A stretch of 64,000 nt of DNA from JABCPE02 sp963516475 (GTDB taxonomy: Bacteria; Bacteroidota; Bacteroidia; Flavobacteriales; Weeksellaceae), in contig CAUQBR010000001.1 of assembly GCA_963516475.1 (NCBI GenBank), forward strand, positions 255,865-319,864. Direction: 5' to 3'. Made by a program: the position numbers and the translations under genes. The notes beneath the pieces are model-generated. The model made no database searches, was not told the origin of the DNA, and was given only the letters and a program-made list of their open reading frames with translations. This document shows, piece after piece, positions 35,068 to 43,148 of the stretch (positions within the stretch are counted from its first letter, which is position 1; each line of letters begins with the position of its first letter).

Positions 35068-35733
35068 ATGAAAATTCTACACATAGAGACTTCGTCTAAA
35101 AACTGCTCTGTTGCCATTTCGTCTGATGAAAAACTGCTTTGTCTTTGTGAGAAAGTATCGCAGGATTATAAACAATCCGAAAATCTCCACACTTATATAG
35201 AATGGGCTCTGGAAGGAGCCGAAATAAAATTGAAGGATTTGGATGCAGTTTCGTTAGGAAAAGGGCCTGGTTCTTATACAGGGCTTAGGATAGGAGCAGC
35301 CTCGGCAAAGGGCTTTTGTTTTGGGCTTGGTATTCCTTTGGTAACGGTAAATTCTCTGGAAACTATGGTAGAGCCTTTTTTGGGCGATTATGATTTGGTA
35401 ATTCCACTCATAGATGCCCGTAGAATGGAGGTCTATACGGCTGTTTTTGATGGGAAATCAGGGCAGATGCAGGTAGAGACAAACGCGAAGATTTTGGATG
35501 AAGAATCTTTTCAGGAATATGAGGACAAAAAAATACTTTTCGTAGGAGATGGCTCTCTGAAAGCACAGCAGATACTAAAACTTTCGCAGGCGAAATATAA
35601 CGAAAATATCTATCCATCAGCGAAGTACTTGATAAAAAAAGCCGTAGAAAAATACAAACAAAAAGACTTTGAAGATATTGTGTATTTTGAGCCGTTTTAC
35701 TTGAAAGACTTTCATCGAGTGAAGAAAAAGTAA
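35068..35733 (+). CDS. tsaB: tRNA N6-threonylcarbamoyladenosine biosynthesis protein TsaB
   Basis: 221 residues of the ASKHA fold; partner of TsaD and TsaE in making t6A37 on ANN-decoding tRNAs. Features: ILHIETSSKNCSVAIS at the start, the SLGKGPGSYTGLRIGAASAKGFCFGLGIPL core, and VIPLIDARRMEVYTAVF. The C-terminal half is the divergent TsaB type. It can be transcribed from its own leaderless promoter as well as from the upstream run. Confidence 0.94.
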   Translation: MKILHIETSSKNCSVAISSDEKLLCLCEKVSQDYKQSENLHTYIEWALEGAEIKLKDLDAVSLGKGPGSYTGLRIGAASAKGFCFGLGIPLVTVNSLETMVEPFLGDYDLVIPLIDARRMEVYTAVFDGKSGQMQVETNAKILDEESFQEYEDKKILFVGDGSLKAQQILKLSQAKYNENIYPSAKYLIKKAVEKYKQKDFEDIVYFEPFYLKDFHRVKKK

Positions 35734-35766
35734 TTTTCTTATAACATAAAGTTTAGTATAAAATAT

Positions 35767-35805
35767 AAAAAACCAGCATCAGAGAAGTTTTTGATGCTGG
35801 TTTTT
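35767..35805. terminator. Bidirectional terminator between tsaB and sprE
   Basis: AAAACCAGCATCA and TGATGCTGGTTTT pair, with A and T runs on both flanks. Confidence 0.9.
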
Positions 35806-35809
35806 ATGA

Positions 35810-38287
35810 TTAATCTAAATACTGTTTTTCCCAGCTTTGGACTGGTCGTTCTAGTTTTTTAGGTTTTTGTTTCTTTTGTTCCTCTTTCGGAGTTTCTTTT
35901 GGTTTTTCTTGCGGTATTTCCTCTATTTTAGCTGAAGTTTCAGATTCATTTATAGAGAAGTCCGTTTCGTTTTCAGTGGTTTCAGGTTCAGGATTTTGTT
36001 CTTTGTTTTCTGTTTCCTTGTTTTTCATTTCATCGACCTCTTTTTTCTTAGATGGAACTAAGAAATCTAAAATCTCTTTGGCCTTTTTCCCTTCATTGGT
36101 TCTTTCATAGTTTAGGACAATCTGCTGTAGAGAAGAAATCATTTTTTCCTTGCTCTCGCTTCTTCCGATGATGAATGCATTTAGCAGCTCAAATTTAGGA
36201 ATGAGAGCATCTTTCGGATATTTCTCAATAGCCTGATTTACAATGTTTTTCGCTTCTTTGTATTTTTCTTCATTATACAAAACATAGGCCTCTTGATAGA
36301 CTTTTTTCACCTCTTCTTCAGATTCTGTGAAATTGGTATTTCTAGGATTTTTCACGAAAATAGCATAAGGTGTATCTGGAAATTCCTGAATGATGATATT
36401 TTTAGCTCTTTCCGCCTGATTAGGAGTGTTCTCATGATTCATTGAGAAGATGAGGTATAGAGCCTGTAGTTTTACCTCTTTTTCGGGCTGATTGTCCACC
36501 AAATCGTATAATGTTTTGGTAGCGAGTGGTGTATTTTGGAAATAAGTTTCATACATTCTGCCCAGTTCCAGGCTTGCGCTATCTCGCTCCCTTTTCAGCG
36601 CTAAAATCGCTTTTTTCTCTTTTGGTATTTTTTCTGTGTAGAAAGCAATTTCGAATCTCCTCGCATCAGCAGGAGTTCTGCCCAGAGCTTCATTTTCTAA
36701 ATCATCCAGAGAACTGCCCAGTTTATTATCCTCGCCATATCTCCAGTTGTCGCTCAGCGTTCTATTTTGCCATATTTTTCTAAATTCATTACTTCCTTTG
36801 GCAACAGTAATTTCGTTAGCAAAATAAAATTTATTTCCTTTTTGGCTGCTGAAATTATCTTCAAATCCTTTGAAATCAGAGCTGTTGTCAAAAGAAAAAT
36901 ATTTTTCTAGTTCCTTATTTTTCTTTTCCTTTCTCTTTGCCAGCTCTATTTTTTCTTCTTTTTCTTTCAATTCATTGATATGTTTCTGAAAGAAGTCATT
37001 CAGCTCATTTTCAGACATTTTGGTAAGAGCCAAAATGCTGTCATTTTTCTTAATGAGATAGTAGTTTTTAGAAATGTTTTTGATGTTGGTGGAGAGTTCT
37101 TTTATCCTATCTTTTGTAGGAGTGTGTTCTATGACACTCACAGCACTGTCATAATAAGCACCAGCCTTTATATAATCGCTTTTTTTGAAATGCGAATTTC
37201 CGATTTCGTAATAGGCCATTCCACGGATATGTGGGTCGGATATTTGCTCTCTGATGGATTTTTGGAAAAACTCATTGGCTTCGTTTTCTTTTCCTGTTTT
37301 GGCCGCCAACAGCCCTAGAGCGTAGTAAAATTCATTTTTTCTGGAAGCATAAGTTCCTTTTTTGCTTATGTTTTCCAGATATTTTTTAGCTTCTTCATAG
37401 TCTTTGTCATTGTTAAAAGTCTTGGCGATTTCTATTTGTGATTTTACTTCTAGTTCAAAATCATTAGAATATTTATACGCCGTTACGAAGCTTTCTCTGG
37501 CTTCCTCCATATTTCCCAATTCTGCCAAAATCTGTCCTCGTAGATAGGCGATTCTGCTTTTCGTTTGTCGGGATTTATTAAGGACAAAAGCCTTTTCTAA
37601 ATGGTCTATGGCTTCTTTTTTTCTGTTGCTATACAGCAGATTTTCAGCTTTATAGACACTCATAACCGCTTTTTGCTGTTTTGTAAGAGTATAGTTTTTA
37701 TCTAAATCATAGAAAATTTCTTCTGCACGGATGTTATTTTTCATCTTGGAGTAAATCAGTCCCTCATATATCTTCGCCAGAGGAAGTCTTTTGTCCTTCG
37801 GCATTGTCTGATAAACTTGGCTGATGGCTTCTAGAGCAGAGCTTAATTTTCCTTGATAAATACGAGCTTCTATCAGGAGAAGATAAGCATTAAAAATCTC
37901 TTTATTCTTCTGCTGTCCACCGAAAACCATAGAGTGTTTTTCTATTGCTTTTAGGGCTTTTTCCTCTGCTTTTTGGAAGTTGCCGATGTTATTTTTTTGG
38001 ATAGGAGAAGAGATCACATCCCCGAAGAAATTAGCATCAATATCTTCCTCTTCGCTGGTGGGAATCAAAGAATTTTGGCTAAAAACCTCTAAGTATCCTT
38101 CTTGGAAATTGTCTCTGTAGCTTTCCTTCTGTGATTTTAGTTCGGCTTTCAGGGCTTCTTTTCCATGGAAAAGAGTATTATAATAAGCTGTAAAATTATG
38201 ATAAGCTCTATTGACAAACTTGTTCTTTCTTGTGGAACAGCCCACAGCCAAGATAAAAACGGACAATAAGAATATGTTTTTTTTCAT
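35810..38287 (-). CDS. sprE: Type IX secretion / gliding motility lipoprotein SprE (PorW)
   Basis: 825 residues. Lipoprotein signal with lipobox (ILAVGC, Cys near 17), then the family-typical STRKNKFVNRAYHNFTAYYNTLFHGKEAL. The rest is a solenoid of TPR-like helical pairs, a charged middle segment (about residues 435-465) and a Pro/Glu/Lys-rich C-terminal tail ending RPVQSWEKQYLD. In Flavobacterium and Porphyromonas this outer-membrane lipoprotein is needed for the type IX secretion system and surface adhesin export. No other T9SS component is in the window. It is last in a run with DUF2520, kdsC and maf. Confidence 0.88.
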   Translation of the reverse strand: MKKNIFLLSVFILAVGCSTRKNKFVNRAYHNFTAYYNTLFHGKEALKAELKSQKESYRDNFQEGYLEVFSQNSLIPTSEEEDIDANFFGDVISSPIQKNNIGNFQKAEEKALKAIEKHSMVFGGQQKNKEIFNAYLLLIEARIYQGKLSSALEAISQVYQTMPKDKRLPLAKIYEGLIYSKMKNNIRAEEIFYDLDKNYTLTKQQKAVMSVYKAENLLYSNRKKEAIDHLEKAFVLNKSRQTKSRIAYLRGQILAELGNMEEARESFVTAYKYSNDFELEVKSQIEIAKTFNNDKDYEEAKKYLENISKKGTYASRKNEFYYALGLLAAKTGKENEANEFFQKSIREQISDPHIRGMAYYEIGNSHFKKSDYIKAGAYYDSAVSVIEHTPTKDRIKELSTNIKNISKNYYLIKKNDSILALTKMSENELNDFFQKHINELKEKEEKIELAKRKEKKNKELEKYFSFDNSSDFKGFEDNFSSQKGNKFYFANEITVAKGSNEFRKIWQNRTLSDNWRYGEDNKLGSSLDDLENEALGRTPADARRFEIAFYTEKIPKEKKAILALKRERDSASLELGRMYETYFQNTPLATKTLYDLVDNQPEKEVKLQALYLIFSMNHENTPNQAERAKNIIIQEFPDTPYAIFVKNPRNTNFTESEEEVKKVYQEAYVLYNEEKYKEAKNIVNQAIEKYPKDALIPKFELLNAFIIGRSESKEKMISSLQQIVLNYERTNEGKKAKEILDFLVPSKKKEVDEMKNKETENKEQNPEPETTENETDFSINESETSAKIEEIPQEKPKETPKEEQKKQKPKKLERPVQSWEKQYLD

Positions 38288-38328
38288 AGTTTATTTTAAA
38301 CTCTATTATTTCGTGTTTTATTGTATAA

Positions 38329-38892
38329 TTATTCAGTTTTAGCCTTTTTTAATAAGGAATACACCACTGCTGTAGGAAGTCCCATGATGGTGTAGAAATT
38401 CCCATTTATTTTATCAATTTTTGCCATTCCCAGCCATTCCTGTATTCCGTAGCTTCCTGCTTTGTCCATCGGCTGGAATTTATCAACATAAAAATCTATC
38501 TCCTCCTCTGAAATATCCAAAAAACTCACATCCGCCACATCGGTCTGTGTCAGGATTTTATCATGAGTTTTGATACTTACAGCAGTGTATACTTGGTGTG
38601 TTTTCCCAGAAAGTGTTTTGAGCATTTCTTTGGCTTCCTCGCTGGATTTTGGTTTTCCTAAAATTTCATTTTCAAAAACCACCACGGTATCAGCAGTTAG
38701 AAGAACTTCGGATTTTTCCAAATTTCGGAAAGCCTTGGATTTCAGCTCCGAAAGAAAAGCAGCAACATCACTTGCAGGGAGATTTTCGGGATAAATCTCA
38801 TCACATTCTATATTAATTACTTCAAAATCAAATCCCAAAGAACCAAGTAAATCCCTGCGGCGCGGCGACTGTGAACCTAAGTATAATTTCAT
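38329..38892 (-). CDS. Maf-like nucleoside triphosphate pyrophosphatase
   Basis: 187 residues; hydrolyses nucleotides such as dTTP, UTP or modified forms. Maf motifs: LGSQSPRRRDLLGSLG at the N-terminus, SEVLLTADTVVVFENEILGKP with the catalytic Asp, GKTHQVYTAVSI, and DKAGSYGIQEWLGMAKIDKINGNFYTIMGLP. Complete. Eleven bp separate it from kdsC upstream. Confidence 0.94.
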   Translation of the reverse strand: MKLYLGSQSPRRRDLLGSLGFDFEVINIECDEIYPENLPASDVAAFLSELKSKAFRNLEKSEVLLTADTVVVFENEILGKPKSSEEAKEMLKTLSGKTHQVYTAVSIKTHDKILTQTDVADVSFLDISEEEIDFYVDKFQPMDKAGSYGIQEWLGMAKIDKINGNFYTIMGLPTAVVYSLLKKAKTE

Positions 38893-38903
38893 ATTTTTTT
38901 GAT

Positions 38904-39425
38904 TTATACAGAAGCGGTATCATCCTCCTCTGTCCATTTTCCCTGCACTTTCATCACTTGTTCTATCACATCTCGCACACAGCCTTTTCCGCCGTGGATA
39001 GGCGAAATATAATCGGCAATTTTCTTAATTTCTGGAACAGCATTGATGGGACAAGCACTGATAGCTGACAGCCTAAGCATATCATAATCAGGAATATCAT
39101 CTCCCATTGACAAAACCTCATCGTTTTTCAAATCGTATTTATCTTTGAAATCTTCAAAATTTTGAAGCTTGTAGCTGGATTTTGGGTAATAATCCGTTAT
39201 CCCTAAATAATTGAGCCTGTGTTTCACCATCGGGTCGCTTCCTCCTGTGATACATGCGATTCTGTAACCAGCTTTTATGGCTTTGGTCACAGCATAGCCG
39301 TCCAAAACATTCATCGTGCGGCTCATGCTTCCATCTGGCATCAGAATGATGCTTCCGTCCGTGAAAACGCCATCTACATCAAATACGAAGGCTTTTATAT
39401 CTTTTAATTTTGATTTATAACTCAT
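38904..39425 (-). CDS. KdsC-like HAD phosphatase (KDO 8-phosphate phosphatase)
   Basis: 173 residues; the tetrameric, capless HAD subgroup that removes phosphate from KDO-8-P in lipopolysaccharide synthesis. Motif I FVFDVDGVFTDG holds the nucleophile Asp; IACITGGSD (motif II) and VLSMGDDIPDYDMLRLS (motif IV) follow, with AVPEIKKIADYI near the end. A sugar-phosphate phosphatase role for another nine-carbon acid cannot be excluded. The last 11 bp of the DUF2520 gene overlap its start. Confidence 0.92.
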   Translation of the reverse strand: MSYKSKLKDIKAFVFDVDGVFTDGSIILMPDGSMSRTMNVLDGYAVTKAIKAGYRIACITGGSDPMVKHRLNYLGITDYYPKSSYKLQNFEDFKDKYDLKNDEVLSMGDDIPDYDMLRLSAISACPINAVPEIKKIADYISPIHGGKGCVRDVIEQVMKVQGKWTEEDDTASV

Positions 39426-40167
39426 ACATTTTTTTTATCGATTGGTTCATTATTTTATAAATTTCTCTCTGTTCATCGTTTTCTAAGAGAGTTTCGTGCA
39501 TTTGTAATATTTTTTGGTCGTTCCTTCTGGCAGGCCCTGTCTGGGCATCTTTCGGGTTGATAGAATGGATTTTATCAACGGTTTCTTCTATCAGCGGAAG
39601 AAAATACTCAAAAGGAATGTCTTGGCTGTCAGAAATTTCTTTTGCTCTGGCAAAAAGATGATTGACAAAATTACAAGAAAAAACGGCCGTGAGATGAATG
39701 TATTTTCTTTTTTCATCATCTACGAGCATGGTTTTTGAGGAAATTTTTTTGGCTAAATTCATCAAAATTTCCTTGTCGTTTTCATTTTCAGCATCGATGA
39801 AAAAAGGAATTTTAGAATAGTCCAGTTTTTTCTCCTTTGAAAAGGTCTGCAAAGGATAGAAACTCGCCTTTCGGTATTCTCCAGCCAGAATTTCCATTTG
39901 GGTAGAGCCAGAAGTGTGGGCTACGAGGCTGTTTTTGTCCGTGATGATTTTGGAAACTTCACCGATGGCATCATCTTTTACCGCGATGATGTATAAATCC
40001 GCAGGTTCTAAACGCTCCGTAGAATACGAAATCCCAAGCTCGGAGGATATTTTCTCCAAACTCGCCTCATTCCTGCTGAAAAGTTGTTTTACAGGAATTT
40101 GGTTTTCCGTAAAAGCTTTCGCCAGATGGTAGGCAACATTCCCTGAACCGATAATAACTATTTGCAT
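39415..40167 (-). CDS. DUF2520 Rossmann-fold protein
   Basis: 250 residues. The N-terminus is an NAD(P)-binding Rossmann motif (IVIIGSGNVAYHLAKAF), followed by DLYIIAVKDDAIGEV and LVAHTSGSTQMEIL; the C-terminal DUF2520 helical domain contains FSCNFVNHLFARAKEI and GPARRNDQKILQMH. The architecture resembles F420- or ketopantoate-reductase-like dehydrogenases; substrate unknown. A -7 element ends four bases before its ATG, so it appears leaderless. It heads the kdsC-maf-sprE run. Confidence 0.88.
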   Translation of the reverse strand: MQIVIIGSGNVAYHLAKAFTENQIPVKQLFSRNEASLEKISSELGISYSTERLEPADLYIIAVKDDAIGEVSKIITDKNSLVAHTSGSTQMEILAGEYRKASFYPLQTFSKEKKLDYSKIPFFIDAENENDKEILMNLAKKISSKTMLVDDEKRKYIHLTAVFSCNFVNHLFARAKEISDSQDIPFEYFLPLIEETVDKIHSINPKDAQTGPARRNDQKILQMHETLLENDEQREIYKIMNQSIKKMYEL

Positions 40168-40171
40168 TCCA

Positions 40172-40179
40172 CAAAAATA
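40172..40179 (-). promoter_or_regulatory. -7 element of the DUF2520-kdsC-maf run (leaderless)
   Basis: Minus-strand TATTTTTG, four bases (TGGA), then ATG at 40167. Confidence 0.6.
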
Positions 40180-40188
40180 AGAGAAAAT

Positions 40189-40222
40189 TTTGTGAAAAGA
40201 TTGTTTTTAAGAAATATCTTTG
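40189..40222 (+). promoter_or_regulatory. Promoter of the 40258 gene
   Basis: TTTG at 40189-40192, 22 bp, TATCTTTG at 40215-40222; leader of about 30 nt. Confidence 0.6.
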
Positions 40223-40257
40223 TAAGGTTGAATAAAATAAGTGAAATAATCTGAAAA

Positions 40258-40734
40258 ATGAGAAAAATACTATTGTTTTTTATATGTATGTCTTGTATTA
40301 AACCAAATAAAACCGAAAATAACATATATACGGACACAAAAGAGCTTGAAAAATATATAAATCTTCCTGTTGCCATTCAAAAAGCAGAATATGAAATATC
40401 CAAAACGAAACTTGAGGAATTCAGCCAAGATTGCAGCCAAATTATTGAGATATATGCAGTAATAAAATTTTCAAACCAAGATTATAAAACAATTATCAAA
40501 TCTGCTAATAATAAGTATAACTTTCCTTTAATAGTGAAAAAAGAAGATTGTAGAGATTGGTATCCTCCTCATGTGAAGAAATATTTTGTGAAAGACAGCA
40601 ACGAATTATTCAAAATAAATTCTGCTGTTTATGAAGAAAATAATTTTTTAAAAGAAAATACAAAAGGAAACCTTATATTCTTCCCTATTGAAAACAATAC
40701 AATCTGCTGCATCGTATCTATTTGTGAAAAATAA
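40258..40734 (+). CDS. Small hypothetical lipoprotein
   Basis: 158 residues. The short signal (ILLFFICMSC) ends in a Cys near residue 13, suggesting lipidation, though the lipobox is weak (MSC). The mature part is charged and has a CRDWYPPHVKKYF segment and a C-terminal ICCIVSICEK with clustered cysteines. I recognise no family. A good promoter supports it as a real gene. Confidence 0.65.
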   Translation: MRKILLFFICMSCIKPNKTENNIYTDTKELEKYINLPVAIQKAEYEISKTKLEEFSQDCSQIIEIYAVIKFSNQDYKTIIKSANNKYNFPLIVKKEDCRDWYPPHVKKYFVKDSNELFKINSAVYEENNFLKENTKGNLIFFPIENNTICCIVSICEK

Positions 40735-40806
40735 ATTTTGATTTTATATAATTCTAAAAAAACAATGAAAAATCAGTAATTTATCGTATAAAAAAGTACT
40801 CTCAAT

Positions 40807-41304
40807 ATGAAAGCACAAGCAAAAAATACTTTGGGATTTATCAATATAGCATTATTACTATTGTTTTTCTTCGGTATCAGCTCTTGTTCAGCTTTGCAAA
40901 CAGGCAAGGATATAAAAACCCAGCTGTTCCAAGAAAACGGAAATGTTTTTTACATTTCTTCTACTTATGCAAAGAGAGAAATCGTTTGGAGCTATACAAA
41001 TGACAAAATCATCATTTACAAAACAACCATTAAAGGTAAAATTTTGAAGAAAAGAAGTGAATTTTCCCAGCAAAAAGCTTTCTTGTTTGATAACTCTGCA
41101 AATATCGAAGCAAACCAGTGTATAGAACTTGATGGCGACTATCTTGGTTACAAAATACAAACTCCAAATGGACAATTATTTAGTAAAGAACACCTTTTAA
41201 ATATAGAATGTTTCCTTCAAACTTCCCAAAATATAACCTTTTTTCTTGATTCATTAAAAAATGAGATGATAAAACATAAGATAATGCTCTATAAAATAGA
41301 ATAA
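40807..41304 (+). CDS. Small hypothetical lipoprotein
   Basis: 165 residues with a hydrophobic N-terminal segment (INIALLLLFFFGISSC) and a lipobox-like SSC near residue 29, so probably a lipoprotein. The mature domain is beta-rich (VFYISSTYAKREIVWSYTND, IIYKTTIKGKILKK) and ends in a Lys/Ile-rich helix. No family recognised. It lies 72 bp after another small lipoprotein of different sequence; a common function is possible but unsupported. Confidence 0.65.
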   Translation: MKAQAKNTLGFINIALLLLFFFGISSCSALQTGKDIKTQLFQENGNVFYISSTYAKREIVWSYTNDKIIIYKTTIKGKILKKRSEFSQQKAFLFDNSANIEANQCIELDGDYLGYKIQTPNGQLFSKEHLLNIECFLQTSQNITFFLDSLKNEMIKHKIMLYKIE

Positions 41305-41802
41305 TTAAGTAATAAATACCACCTCCACTGACGCAGACTGATGCTTGAAGAATTCATTTTCCTCAAATTCTATCCCAGTATAGCCTCGCAGCACTTCATA
41401 GACCAGCTCTTGCAGGACGCCTTCGCCCAGTCCGTGGATGATTTCCAGCCGTTTTATTTTATTCGCTTTGCAGAAGTTCAAAACCTCCATTAGTCGTTCT
41501 TTTTGGATGAAAAGCCGTTCCCAAGAGTCATATTCATGAGGATTTTTCACTAATTGATCAAAGTGAAGGTCTATTTTCATCGCATTTTTTTGGTGCTTTT
41601 GGGAAATGTTTTTTTTCGTTTCTTCTTTTTTGGTCAAAGGAACTTCATCATAAATCAAATTTCCACGCAGAACAAGCTGAGCCAAAGGATATTCGTGCCG
41701 AAAACCATGCGAATCCTCAAAAACCGCCGTTTTATCCTTTACCGAGACCAATGTTCCTTCCAAATCCTCATCAATCACCGAAACTTTATCACCTATTTTC
41801 AT
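41305..41802 (-). CDS. Smr-domain protein (MutS2 C-terminal-like)
   Basis: 165 residues. The N-terminal SH3/KOW-like barrel (IGDKVSVIDEDLEGTLVSV) is joined by a Lys-rich linker to an Smr domain: KIDLHFDQLV (the usual LDLHG is KIDLHF here), then RLEIIHGLGEGVLQELVYEVL, which is the HGxGxG motif. Smr domains are nucleases or nucleic-acid binders. This is the small DUF2027-like Smr protein of Bacteroidota, not full MutS2. It starts 4 bp after the YfcE-like gene. Confidence 0.88.
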   Translation of the reverse strand: MKIGDKVSVIDEDLEGTLVSVKDKTAVFEDSHGFRHEYPLAQLVLRGNLIYDEVPLTKKEETKKNISQKHQKNAMKIDLHFDQLVKNPHEYDSWERLFIQKERLMEVLNFCKANKIKRLEIIHGLGEGVLQELVYEVLRGYTGIEFEENEFFKHQSASVEVVFIT

Positions 41803-41806
41803 AATT

Positions 41807-42301
41807 TTATCTTGTGCCGAGTTCTATTACTTCCAAATCTTTTATTTCCTGTCCATCTATCACGAATCTCATCATCGTTCTTACTTTGTGCCAGCCCACA
41901 TTTCCACACGCGCCAGGGTTGAGGTGCAGCAGTCCCAAATCTTGGTCAAACATAACTTTCAAAATATGAGAATGTCCAGAGATAAAGAGTTTTGGCGGGC
42001 GCTGGAGAAGTTCGGTTTTGATGTTGGGAGCGTATTTTTTGGGATAGCCGCCGATGTGCGTCATCAAAACTTCCACTTCCTCGCAGGTAAATCTCAGTAT
42101 TTCAGGAAATTGTTTCCATATTCCTGCATCATCTATGTTCCCAAAGACACCTTTCAGAGGCTTTACGGCGCTGAGGCTGTCTATAACTTCCTGATTTCCA
42201 AAATCTCCCGCATGCCAGACCTCATCCGCCTGTGAGGCGTATTCCAAAATGCGATTATCCATATAAGAATGCGTGTCCGAGAGAAGTAATATTTTTTTCA
42301 T
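41807..42301 (-). CDS. YfcE/MJ0936-like metallophosphoesterase
   Basis: 164 residues from ATG 42301, chosen because ILLLSDTHSYMD then falls near the N-terminus as in homologues; nine extra residues from 42328 look foreign. Metal ligands: D and H in SDTHS, D in HAGDFG, N in GVFGNIDD, H in LMTHIGGYP and the GHSHIL motif, then LNPGACG. Binuclear phosphodiesterase of unknown substrate. Co-transcribed with the Smr gene and divergent from truA. Confidence 0.92.
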   Translation of the reverse strand: MKKILLLSDTHSYMDNRILEYASQADEVWHAGDFGNQEVIDSLSAVKPLKGVFGNIDDAGIWKQFPEILRFTCEEVEVLMTHIGGYPKKYAPNIKTELLQRPPKLFISGHSHILKVMFDQDLGLLHLNPGACGNVGWHKVRTMMRFVIDGQEIKDLEVIELGTR

Positions 42302-42325
42302 TGCTAAATGACCACCAAAACAAGG

Positions 42326-42333
42326 CAAATGTA
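42326..42333 (-). promoter_or_regulatory. -7 element for the YfcE-smr pair
   Basis: Minus-strand TACATTTG matches TAnnTTTG, giving about a 20-nt leader and supporting the 42301 start. Confidence 0.5.
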
Positions 42334-42372
42334 ATAGAAATTTACGATTTTTGCAGTCTTAAATTGCAAATT

Positions 42373-43113
42373 ATGCGGTATTTTATAGAATTTTCCTACA
42401 ATGGGACTCATTTTTTTGGTTATCAGATACAGCCAAAGCAGATAACCGTGCAGGAAGTCTTAGAAAAAGCCCTCTCAACTCTATTGAGAGAAGATATAAA
42501 AACCACAGGCGCAGGGCGTACCGATACGGGCGTACATGCACGAAAGATATTTGCCCACTTTGATACAGAACAGCCTATCAGCGCGGATTTAGTGAAGAGG
42601 CTGAACGCTTTTCTCCCGCCGAGCATCGCCATTAAGAGAATTTTTCAGGTTGAAGAAGAAATGCACGCGAGATTTAGTGCAGTTTATAGAACTTATGAAT
42701 ATCATATTTCATTAGAAAAGGACCCTTTCACAGAGGCTTTTTCATGGCAGATGTGGAGACAAAAACTTGATGTAGAAAAAATGAACGAAGCGTGTAAAAT
42801 CCTCTTTGAATACGAAGATTTTACCAGTTTTTCTAAACTGCACACGGATGTAAAAACGAATAATTGTAAAATTTATCACGCCCAATGGAACCAAAAAGGC
42901 AGCAGCCTTGTTTTTACGATTTCGGCTAATCGTTTTTTGAGAAATATGGTCAGGGCTATCGTGGGAACATTGGTGGAAGTAGGTTTAGGAAAAATAAAAC
43001 CAGAGAACCTGCATGACATCATCCAAGCCAAATACCGCAATAAAGCAGGCGCTTCCGCTCCCGCACACGGACTCTATCTCATAGATGTGGGATACAAAGA
43101 AATGGATAAATAG
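42373..43113 (+). CDS. truA: tRNA pseudouridine(38-40) synthase TruA
   Basis: 246 residues; makes pseudouridine at positions 38-40 in the anticodon arm. The start at 42373 gives the family-typical YFIEFSYNGTHFFGYQIQP; a longer reading to 42232 runs through the divergent gene. Catalytic Asp is in TTGAGRTDTGVHARK; HDFTSFSK-like YEDFTSFSKLHTD and FLRNMVRAIVGTLVEVG complete the pattern. Normal length. Confidence 0.95.
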   Translation: MRYFIEFSYNGTHFFGYQIQPKQITVQEVLEKALSTLLREDIKTTGAGRTDTGVHARKIFAHFDTEQPISADLVKRLNAFLPPSIAIKRIFQVEEEMHARFSAVYRTYEYHISLEKDPFTEAFSWQMWRQKLDVEKMNEACKILFEYEDFTSFSKLHTDVKTNNCKIYHAQWNQKGSSLVFTISANRFLRNMVRAIVGTLVEVGLGKIKPENLHDIIQAKYRNKAGASAPAHGLYLIDVGYKEMDK

Positions 43114-43135
43114 GGCAGAAATTTTAAAATATTCT

Positions 43136-43143
43136 TACCTTTG
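43136..43143 (+). promoter_or_regulatory. -7 element of the GH3-like gene (leaderless)
   Basis: TACCTTTG ends five bases before ATG 43149. Confidence 0.55.
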
Positions 43144-43148
43144 TCACT

